Shown here one piece after another: positions 40,756 to 47,912 of a stretch of 64,000 bases of DNA (positions within the stretch are counted from its first letter, which is position 1; every line of letters starts with the position of its first letter). The notes below the pieces were generated by a model that was not told the origin of the DNA, made no database searches, and saw only the letters and a list, made by a program, of their open reading frames with translations. A program made the position numbers and the translations under genes. Source of the DNA: Chryseosolibacter sp040902445 (GTDB lineage: Bacteria > Bacteroidota > Bacteroidia > Cytophagales > Cyclobacteriaceae); the NCBI GenBank assembly GCA_040902445.1, contig JBBDXJ010000305.1:1-64000 (forward strand), read 5' to 3'.

Positions 40756-41082
40756 ATGGCAAAAGCAGCGGCAAAATCAACAGCTATAACAGGAACGAAG
40801 AAACCACGCGCCCCCCGTGCAACAGCCTCTAACAATAATATAGAGAAAGTATGTGAAGAAGCTCTGGGGAAACTTCAGGAACTAGGTATTGAAGACCAAC
40901 TCCAACGCGACCTTCAGTGGTGTCTGGGAAGTTACAAGGCAGACCGCAACCCCGTTGGCCTGTACGGCACCGTTAAGCAAGCGCTGATGGTTTTGAAGAA
41001 TGAAAAAGAAAAGAAGACCAAAGGTGTTACTTCCAAGCTCATTAATGACATTGAAAAGATCGTTAACGAACAACCTGACTAG
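40756..41082 (+). CDS. Small protein with basic Ala/Lys N-terminal tail
   Basis: A 108-residue protein with an H1-like disordered N-terminus (MAKAAAKSTAITGTKKPRAPRA, about residues 1-28). A compact helical domain follows: NIEKVCEEALGKLQELGIEDQLQRDLQWCLGSYKADRNPVGLYGTVKQALMVLKNEKEKK. I do not recognise the domain. The basic tail suggests contact with nucleic acid. It lies 254 bases downstream of the 25-residue lysine-rich peptide gene, whose start (MAKSAKKAA) resembles this tail. Its 3' end overlaps the convergent deaminase gene by 4 bases. Confidence 0.75.
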   Translation: MAKAAAKSTAITGTKKPRAPRATASNNNIEKVCEEALGKLQELGIEDQLQRDLQWCLGSYKADRNPVGLYGTVKQALMVLKNEKEKKTKGVTSKLINDIEKIVNEQPD

Positions 41083-41561
41083 ATCATATGGGTGACATTG
41101 CCTAAATGCCCCTGATAGCGAATCACCTCAACGCCGAACTTGTTCAGAAAATCTACTCCTTCGTCTGCGGACAGACCCTTGTGTTCCGCGTACGACTTCA
41201 GGTAGATCACTTTCTTGATACCTACCGAATAAATGATCCTCGCACAGGCCAGGCAAGGTGAGAGCGTTATGTAGAGGGTGGCACCATCCACAGAGGACTT
41301 GTTCTTCACCGCATAAAGAATTGCATTTTGCTCCGCGTGGATGGCTAGAGAACAACCTCCTTTGGAATCGCGGGGGCAACCAGTAGCGGGCCACTCTTCA
41401 TCGCAGTTGTGCGTTCCGGATGGCGGACCGTTATATCCGATGGAAATAATGCGCGTGTCCCTGGTCAGTACGGCGCCTACATGCTTTTTTATACAATGTG
41501 AACGCGTTGCCAGATTCACGGCCAGCTCCATATAAATATCATCAAATGCAGGACGAATCAT
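41079..41561 (-). CDS. dCMP deaminase (ComEB-like)
   Basis: A 160-residue zinc deaminase. The ligands and catalytic Glu are in AIHAEQNAI (about residues 72-80) and SPCLACARIIYSVGI (about 101-115). The N-terminal substrate part is HVGAVLTRDTRIISIGYNGPPSG with an extra metal-type segment CDEEWPATGCPRDSKGGC. This layout is that of deoxycytidylate deaminases, which make dUMP for thymidylate synthase; thyA is in the same window but not linked. The gene ends four bases inside the convergent 108-residue protein gene. Confidence 0.93.
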   Translation of the reverse strand: MIRPAFDDIYMELAVNLATRSHCIKKHVGAVLTRDTRIISIGYNGPPSGTHNCDEEWPATGCPRDSKGGCSLAIHAEQNAILYAVKNKSSVDGATLYITLSPCLACARIIYSVGIKKVIYLKSYAEHKGLSADEGVDFLNKFGVEVIRYQGHLGNVTHMI

Positions 41562-41698
41562 GAAATGTAAAAATATTATATCGGGATAAGCAAACCGTAC
41601 AAACTTACTGTCCCTGCCCCCTAAAACCTACAAGCTCTCCCAAATGAAATAATTTATCCCGTTCGAAGTGAAAATATTATCTTTAAGGCTGTATAACT

Positions 41699-42226
41699 AT
41701 GAGAATATCCCTTTTTGCTTACCTGTTGCTGCTGGCACCCCAGTTCCTGAAGGCACAGGAAGTACTTAAACTCAGACCAAGTCCGCTGGCCATCACGAAT
41801 GTGCGCTATAAAGACAATTATGTAAAAATTACCTACAGCCAGCCGCAAAAGAAAAACCGTGAAATTTTTGGCCACCTGGTCCCTTTTGGAGAGGTCTGGC
41901 GCACCGGAGCCAACGAGGCAACGGAGATCACGACAACAACGGATATCATGATCGAGACCATCATCCTGAAGGCTGGCACGTACTCACTTTTTACTGTCCC
42001 TGAAAAGGATAAATGGACCATCATCATTAATGCAGATGTTGGATTGTGGGGCGCCTATAACTACAACGTTCAAAAGGACATCTGGCGATTTCAGGTGCCT
42101 GTTCAGTCCACCGATAAAATATTTGAACCTTTTACCATTATTTTTGATCACCGGAATGATGTGGCAGACCTTTTGATAATGTGGGATAAAACCAAAGTTT
42201 TAATTCCGATAAAATTTATTAATTAA
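41699..42226 (+). CDS. DUF2911 family secreted protein
   Basis: A 175-residue protein with a signal peptide (LFAYLLLLAPQFLKAQ) and one DUF2911 domain. Diagnostic blocks are VRYKDNYVKITYSQPQKKNREIFGHLVPFGEVWRTGANEATEITTTTDI, LKAGTYSLFTVP, WTIIINADVGLWGAYNYN and the C-terminal FDHRNDVADLLIMWDKTKVLIPI. The family is beta-rich and common in Bacteroidota, and its function is unknown. The next gene starts 6 bases after its stop, so they are likely co-transcribed. Confidence 0.9.
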   Translation: MRISLFAYLLLLAPQFLKAQEVLKLRPSPLAITNVRYKDNYVKITYSQPQKKNREIFGHLVPFGEVWRTGANEATEITTTTDIMIETIILKAGTYSLFTVPEKDKWTIIINADVGLWGAYNYNVQKDIWRFQVPVQSTDKIFEPFTIIFDHRNDVADLLIMWDKTKVLIPIKFIN

Positions 42227-42232
42227 CCTGTA

Positions 42233-42748
42233 ATGTTAAAATTTAAACTGCTTTTACTCCTCATTACCACTGCTTTTGCAGTGCGTAGCCAGGACATTGC
42301 CGAACTTGAGCGCAGAAATGGATTTAAGGATCTCAAACTTGGTATTTCGATAGACTCCGTAAAAGGGGAAAAAAAATTCAAGAAAGAGTTCAAGGAACAA
42401 GGCGAATTCGTTTCAAAACTTTATACGGTTGAAGACCCTGAGTATGATAAGATCGGAGAAATTCCGATCAGCAAAATAGAAATCAAAACTTACAAAGACC
42501 TGGTTTATCAGATCCACGTTATAACCGACAAGGATCCTCGCCTTATGAAGGCCCTGGAATCTGTTTACGGGCAGGCCGATTATGACCTCAAAAAAGAAAC
42601 CTATTTCTGGAAAGGTCAAACCCTTGTCTTAAAATTCAAATCATTCTCCCGGAACCAGCTGGAATTGATCTACAGCTCTTACCTCATCCTTAAAATGATG
42701 AAGGAGGACAAAGGAAAAAAAGTCGAGGATATAGCCGATGATTTTTAA
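42233..42748 (+). CDS. Hypothetical secreted protein
   Basis: A 171-residue protein with a signal peptide (LLLLLITTAFAVRSQ). The mature part is charged: FKDLKLGISIDSVKGEKKFKKEFKEQGEF, ISKIEIKTYKDLVYQIHVITDKDPRLMKALESVYGQADYD, YFWKGQTLVLKFKSFSRNQLELIYSSYLI. The pattern 'F.DLKLG..ID..', then 'K.Y...VY.I.V', then 'YG....D...Y.W.G' resembles Bacteroidota proteins that seem to measure or bind small hydrophobic molecules, but I cannot name a family. It is coupled in position to the DUF2911 gene. Confidence 0.7.
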   Translation: MLKFKLLLLLITTAFAVRSQDIAELERRNGFKDLKLGISIDSVKGEKKFKKEFKEQGEFVSKLYTVEDPEYDKIGEIPISKIEIKTYKDLVYQIHVITDKDPRLMKALESVYGQADYDLKKETYFWKGQTLVLKFKSFSRNQLELIYSSYLILKMMKEDKGKKVEDIADDF

Positions 42749-42847
42749 TTCTTAAATACCTTTACTTTAACGCCACATGAGCCTGTTCCCATAAAAGGGA
42801 TAAATTAAATGGGCAATGACATTTTTCATCACCGTAAATTCTAACGT

Positions 42848-43582
42848 ATGAGATACTACCCGATTTTCGTATTTACTATTTCGATCATGACACCAGGCTT
42901 TTCACAGGACCAACCCAATCCCAAAGACACCGAAGTTTGGGAACCGGAACCAAAAGTGATCACTCCGGGAAAAAGCCTTGCGGCCCCACCTTCGGATGCC
43001 ATCGTTTTGTTTGATGGAAAAAATTTGGAGAATTGGGTGGATAAGGACGGCAAAACACCTAAGTGGACCGTTGCCGATGGAGCCATGACGGTTGCCAAAG
43101 GCACAGGCGTCGTGAAAACCAAACAGGCTTTTGGTGACATCCAACTGCACATCGAATGGCGAACACCCGCTAAAGTCGAGGGTGAAGGCCAGGGCCGGGG
43201 CAACAGCGGTATCTTTTTAAGCGAAAAATATGAATTGCAGGTGCTGGACTCCTATAACAACCGTACCTATTCCAATGGTCAGGCGGGCTCTATTTATAAA
43301 CAATCCATGCCCATGGTCAATGCCAGTAAACCCCCCGGCGAATGGCAGGCCTACGACGTCGTCTTTATCGCACCGAAATTCAACCAGGATGGATCATTAA
43401 AAACGGCAGGAAGAATTACCGTTTTTCACAATGGCGTTCTGATTCACCATAACACGGAGATACAAGGCACCACGGAGTATAGAGGTAAACCGAAGCTTGT
43501 CGCACATGACAAAGGATCCATCATTCTGCAAGACCATGGGAATCCAACGAGCTTCAGAAATATCTGGGTGAGGGAGCTGTAG
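42848..43582 (+). CDS. DUF1080 (3-keto-disaccharide hydrolase-like) secreted protein
   Basis: A 244-residue protein with a signal peptide (ending FSQDQ) and a concanavalin-like DUF1080 domain: DAIVLFDGKNLENWVDKDGKTPKWTVADGAMTVAKGTGVVKTKQAFGDIQLHIEWRTP, GNSGIFLSEKYELQVLDSYNNRTYSNGQAGSIYKQ, PPGEWQAYDVVFIAP and the C-terminal GSIILQDHGNPTSFRNIWVREL. Proteins of this type act on glycosides, some through 3-keto-sugar intermediates. No oxidoreductase partner is nearby. The stop codon's last base begins a heptanucleotide array. Confidence 0.92.
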   Translation: MRYYPIFVFTISIMTPGFSQDQPNPKDTEVWEPEPKVITPGKSLAAPPSDAIVLFDGKNLENWVDKDGKTPKWTVADGAMTVAKGTGVVKTKQAFGDIQLHIEWRTPAKVEGEGQGRGNSGIFLSEKYELQVLDSYNNRTYSNGQAGSIYKQSMPMVNASKPPGEWQAYDVVFIAPKFNQDGSLKTAGRITVFHNGVLIHHNTEIQGTTEYRGKPKLVAHDKGSIILQDHGNPTSFRNIWVREL

Positions 43583-43609
43583 ATCGGTTGTTGGTCGTTA
43601 GTTATTTGT
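43582..43609. repeat. Heptanucleotide array starting on the DUF1080 stop codon
   Basis: Four 7-base steps: GATCGGT, TGTTGGT, CGTTAGT, TATTTGT, the first one using the last base of the TAG. It fills half of the short gap to the convergent membrane glycosyltransferase gene. Confidence 0.6.
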
Positions 43610-43632
43610 GGCCGGGTCATTAATACTATTGC

Positions 43633-44853
43633 TTACCTTTTCGTTTTTTGTAAGAACGGGATTTTCAAGTGTCGAAAGCAATACGCGCCTCCTCCGCCTG
43701 CTAGCAGAGCAATTCCCGGTTGCATCGGCATATAAAAACGATTATCCCAATCAACAGTCGAAAGTGCGACTAAAGAGCAATTAGCGACGATCACTGCAAC
43801 GGAAAAGTTTTTAATGGCTACATCAGAAGTATAACGAAAACCAAAATAAAACAGGGAGAAAATAATTAAGGTCCAAACAATTGTATAAGTGTTATGTAGT
43901 GTAGAGAAATAGGGCCTGGTTCCGGTAATCAGGTAGAATACTTTTAAAAACGCAGAGGCCGCGAAATGAACCGGGTTATTCCATGCAAAAAAAAGCATTT
44001 TCCCGGCGGGTGATTTTTCAGGGTCAGGGAACAGCAGATCAGAAGTATCAAGTCGCAGATTGTCCTTGTACAACGGTTGGCCTTCAATCGTATCCATGTA
44101 GGTAACGATATTTCCCTTCAAGTACTGCTCAGTAAAATCCCAGTAGTTGAACATCGATACCGCTCCCCAGAACGCAGTTATTCCAAAACAAACCAGGATC
44201 AAAACCTTTAAAAAAGGCCTTCTCGAAATGACTGCCCAGTGACGAGTGATTAAGAATGTAAAGGATCCAAAAATTATCAACACGCCCGTTGGACGTGTCA
44301 AGACGCAGAGCGCTAATAATAAGGTTAGTAAGGCATAATCTCTGAATGTATCCCGGAAGTAGGTCAGTTTGAATGTGACAAGACAAATAACACTGCAGGC
44401 TACCGATTCCGTCATTACTGCGGTGTTCCATTGAATGACGTCCCACCAGCATAAAAAAATGACAGCGGAAAATAAACCAGCGTTTTGATCCTTAAATACG
44501 CGGGAAGAAGCGTGGTACAAAGAAAAAGCTGCAACCCCCGATAAAATACATTGAAACAAAACAAAACCATGGACACCTTCTGCATGGACCCATCTAAAAA
44601 AGGCAATCAATAAAATTGGAACGGCATAAAATATCTGGTGAAACACTTCCAACCTTCCGGTCATCAGGAGAAAGTCAGCTCCTTTTATATACCCTTTTGC
44701 ATCAAACAAGTCGGTCCGGATGCCGGAATAGAAATACAATACACCATGGACGATCAGCCAAAGAATGAACAGAAAATAAAGATGGAATCGCGTTATATGA
44801 CCATTGTTCAATACCGTGTATTTTAATTCTTTACTTCGCGACCTACCTGTCAC
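43633..44853 (-). CDS. Membrane glycosyltransferase of the GT39/ArnT-like type
   Basis: A 406-residue polytopic protein with about nine to ten hydrophobic helices. The first helix (YLFFILWLIVHGVLYFYSG) is followed by an acidic loop RTDLFDAKGYIKGADFLL and later TAVMTESVACSVICLV and LCVLTRPTGVLII. These are typical of lipid-phosphate-sugar-dependent transferases, where the loop Asp/Glu is catalytic. The GTG start at 44853 lies 11 bases inside the 3' end of the preceding surface-protein gene, so it is coupled to it. It may glycosylate the surface proteins encoded upstream, which is inference. Confidence 0.75.
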   Translation of the reverse strand: MTGRSRSKELKYTVLNNGHITRFHLYFLFILWLIVHGVLYFYSGIRTDLFDAKGYIKGADFLLMTGRLEVFHQIFYAVPILLIAFFRWVHAEGVHGFVLFQCILSGVAAFSLYHASSRVFKDQNAGLFSAVIFLCWWDVIQWNTAVMTESVACSVICLVTFKLTYFRDTFRDYALLTLLLALCVLTRPTGVLIIFGSFTFLITRHWAVISRRPFLKVLILVCFGITAFWGAVSMFNYWDFTEQYLKGNIVTYMDTIEGQPLYKDNLRLDTSDLLFPDPEKSPAGKMLFFAWNNPVHFAASAFLKVFYLITGTRPYFSTLHNTYTIVWTLIIFSLFYFGFRYTSDVAIKNFSVAVIVANCSLVALSTVDWDNRFYMPMQPGIALLAGGGGAYCFRHLKIPFLQKTKR

Positions 44854-47800
44854 CAGTATTTCTTAACTCCAATTTCTTCAGTCTTTCGTCCAATTGAATT
44901 AAATGCAGTGTCAGCTCTTCAGTTTTTTCAAGTATAATGGTGCTCATCATGCCTACATCGATTCCTTCTTTCTCAATAACGTTCGCTGCCGGAACTTTGG
45001 GCAGATGACCGTTTTCGTGAATATATTTCTTTAAATCAGGAAGCGCCATCAGTTTATAGTTCTTATGAAACACGTAGTCAGGCCATCTGTTTGCCAATGC
45101 TACTGTGGCACCGGTCATGACGACCTTACCTTTTACAGATAGTGTGTATCCTGCTGCCATTTCCGAGGTTCCGATACTAAGTCCGCCGTTTCCATGACAA
45201 ATAATATTTTCGCACAGATCCTGAGAAATCGTAATCGGTTTTTCAATTAACAATTCCGATGAGGGACAGTTGTCGCACTGATACGTTACTTTCATCCTCA
45301 CAAGGTACGTGCCGCTGGACAAATAAGTGTGCTGCGGACTGGACTCAGAAGAAATTATCCCATCGCCAAATGTCCATGAGTAGGAGACATTGCAAGCTTC
45401 CATTGATTGAGCGATCGGAGTAAACGTATAAGTGCGGCTTGATTGGCTGTATTGAAAATCAACCGAAGGCTGAAGACATTCAAAGTCTTTTTCATACGCT
45501 CCAAGGTCGAGGCTATTGCCTCCCTGAATTGAGGCGTAGTCAGTCCTTCTGTTTGAGCCATTGATATCTACAGTTATATCCGCTGGTAACGCGGTTGAGT
45601 CTGCCCTGTCAATCCCGGGAGACCCGCTCTGCAACCGCAGGTCGCCAAAATCGGGAACCAGATTGTTATAATCCATGATCAATACGCCCCCATTGTAGTG
45701 ATCCGCCGATACATAAAGCTTTTTATCCACCTCATCGTAGTGTGCTGAAGCCGTTGGGCTATCTACAAGTTGCGGATTAATTTCATATCCTGAATCTTTT
45801 ACCAGAATTCTTTCCTCACCTGTAAGCGTGTTAAGTATAAACAGACCACCTTCCTCGCATGCAACATAAATCAAGTTTTGTTCTTCATTCTTATCTACAG
45901 TGTTGATCAGGTTATGAACCAGTTTTGAATTGCTGGTATTATAGACCCTGCTTGTACGGTTCGTTCTGTCCCACACAAACAACCCATTGTGGGTTCCTAT
46001 GTAAAATTTATTTTCCGAATGGTCCCTGTACATATGCGTGGTGAAATTTGACGGAAGGTTCGGATTACCTGGTTTTAAGCCGGGAAAGCCTCCTTCAGTT
46101 GTAAACACACCCGTGCTGTTACTGCTCCTGTTCCACCACCAAACTCCGTTGCCCATAGCATAATAAAGAACGTTCTCCTGCTCATCAAGGTATAGTTTAT
46201 GACCACCCCAATAGCCAGGGTCGTCAGGGTCAGTGACAACTTCCGGCATGCTTACAGGCGTAGACGTCGTGTTGATCCATCTCTTGGCCTGCGTCGCCAG
46301 ATTCCACTCCAACAAACCATAAAATCGATTTCCGGGATAAAGAAAAATTGGACTGTACAAAAGGTTGTTCACGTCATCGATAACCACATCCTGGGCCTTG
46401 ATATTGTCATAGGTAGTCGGCTCCCCGGTCATTGGGTTCTCAGAAGCAACACTTCCAGTAGACCGGTTTATCGAAACCAGCCCCGAATATTTAGAGCCAA
46501 AATAGATCTTATTACTTTCCTGATGGATCGATTCTTCAATTCTTTGAGTCCTTCCCCAATCCAGTTGCGAGTGTATAGTGCTGGTAGGAAGGTTATTGGT
46601 AAGGGTACTAAAGTCAATTACCTGAATTTTGGATCCTACCAGGTAAAGTTTGTTATTCTGATGGTCCATGTAAGTAGAGTAGACTTTGGAGTCGGGCATT
46701 CTGGCGCCAGAGAAGGGCATCAGCTTTTCATATTTTGGTTCCGTGTACGCTACAGGGATAATACTGGTACGCGGGAATTTGCCCTGGAGCGATGACTCCC
46801 TCAGAAATAATGGATCTATGTCGAGGTTATTGTCGGCAGCAGGTCCGAATCCGCCCTGTATAATGTTATCTTTTATGACGGCGTTAAGCTGAGATTCAAT
46901 CTGGTTATAGTTTCCTTCGGATTCAGATGTCCCCTTAAAATTCCTCCAAAATATGGAATTTTTGACTATGGGGGTAGTCCCCTCCGCGTTGATATCATTA
47001 TTTGTTATAGCACCCCCAGTCTCCAATGAGCTATTCCTGATGAATGTTCCGTTAATAACTTTTGCATTACTTCCAAGATTGGCTATTGCGCCACCGTCCC
47101 AGAACGCAAAATTGGCTGTAAAGGAACAGTTAAAAATTTCCGTCGCATTTGTTCCGGATAAGTCCCAATTGGAAATTCCGCCACCCAACAGCGCTTTGTT
47201 ACCATTGAAAAAGCAGTTGGTCACTTTTGTGGAAATTTCGCCTCCATCGGAAACGTTCGCAAGCCCCCCACCGTGATAGTTGGAGGAGTTATTTACAAAT
47301 TCGCAGTTATTAACGATAGGACCAGTCTCGCCTGTGGTTGCATGGATTAGCATTCCACCACCCCAAAAATTGGCGCCAGAATTATTGGCATTGCCTTCCG
47401 TGATAATAAAACCATCAACACCTGAATTTGAACCAATATCTCTTGCAACCACCACGTGATAGCTGTTGTCGCTTTTGTCGAATAAAACGCCTAGCTCCGC
47501 AGTTAGAACTGTTCTGTTCTTTTTCCAGTCCCGTGCCGACAATGTGGTCTCATTGCCTGTAAAACCGCCATAGAGAAAGGTGTTTGCAGGCAATTGAAAT
47601 GATACTGATCTTAATCCGGTTTCCGTTGGCCGGTACTCTCCCTGCGCAACCCATATTTGTTTTGGACCTGTGATAGAACTCGCCGCGGCAAGACCTTGTT
47701 GAAGGTCGGCGTAGGCCGTCGCCCAGGAGGTTCCGCTTCCGGTCGGAGCCGCGCCTTTTTTTACGTATATAATAGTGGGTGCCTGTGCAGATACAAGGAA

Positions 47801-47878
47801 ACTTCCCGCAAACAAGACAATCATTAAAAGAATCGTGGATTTAACACTATTCATAAATTTGAACATGAATATTTTCAT
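44843..47878 (-). CDS. Large secreted beta-helix protein with inserted propeller, PKD domain and conserved C-terminal module
   Basis: About 1011 residues from ATG 47878. A signal peptide (ending FLVSAQ) is followed by a right-handed beta-helix of the choice-of-anchor Q type (YVKKGAAPTGSGTSWATAYADLQQGL ... NNSSNYHGGGLANVSDGG). After DPLFLRE (near residue 360) comes about 380 residues of WD/kelch-like strands (YSTYMDHQNNKLYLVG, ENKFYIGTHNGLFVWD). Then the helix end resumes with GDLRLQSGSPGIDRADS. A PKD domain (SYSWTFGDGIISSESSPQHTYLSSGTY) precedes a roughly 100-residue tail WPDYVFHKNY...ENGHLP...EKEGIDVG..., shared with the upstream gene. The frame start at 47929 would overlap that gene's end. 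Confidence 0.85.
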   Translation of the reverse strand: MKIFMFKFMNSVKSTILLMIVLFAGSFLVSAQAPTIIYVKKGAAPTGSGTSWATAYADLQQGLAAASSITGPKQIWVAQGEYRPTETGLRSVSFQLPANTFLYGGFTGNETTLSARDWKKNRTVLTAELGVLFDKSDNSYHVVVARDIGSNSGVDGFIITEGNANNSGANFWGGGMLIHATTGETGPIVNNCEFVNNSSNYHGGGLANVSDGGEISTKVTNCFFNGNKALLGGGISNWDLSGTNATEIFNCSFTANFAFWDGGAIANLGSNAKVINGTFIRNSSLETGGAITNNDINAEGTTPIVKNSIFWRNFKGTSESEGNYNQIESQLNAVIKDNIIQGGFGPAADNNLDIDPLFLRESSLQGKFPRTSIIPVAYTEPKYEKLMPFSGARMPDSKVYSTYMDHQNNKLYLVGSKIQVIDFSTLTNNLPTSTIHSQLDWGRTQRIEESIHQESNKIYFGSKYSGLVSINRSTGSVASENPMTGEPTTYDNIKAQDVVIDDVNNLLYSPIFLYPGNRFYGLLEWNLATQAKRWINTTSTPVSMPEVVTDPDDPGYWGGHKLYLDEQENVLYYAMGNGVWWWNRSSNSTGVFTTEGGFPGLKPGNPNLPSNFTTHMYRDHSENKFYIGTHNGLFVWDRTNRTSRVYNTSNSKLVHNLINTVDKNEEQNLIYVACEEGGLFILNTLTGEERILVKDSGYEINPQLVDSPTASAHYDEVDKKLYVSADHYNGGVLIMDYNNLVPDFGDLRLQSGSPGIDRADSTALPADITVDINGSNRRTDYASIQGGNSLDLGAYEKDFECLQPSVDFQYSQSSRTYTFTPIAQSMEACNVSYSWTFGDGIISSESSPQHTYLSSGTYLVRMKVTYQCDNCPSSELLIEKPITISQDLCENIICHGNGGLSIGTSEMAAGYTLSVKGKVVMTGATVALANRWPDYVFHKNYKLMALPDLKKYIHENGHLPKVPAANVIEKEGIDVGMMSTIILEKTEELTLHLIQLDERLKKLELRNTGDR

Positions 47879-47912
47879 TTTAGAGAGGTTGTAAACAATG
47901 GATGAATGTTTG

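Noticed and set aside
46199..46795. 198-codon plus-strand frame
   Set aside because: Antisense to the propeller-like region of a surface protein; Arg/Ser/Val-rich with no domain.
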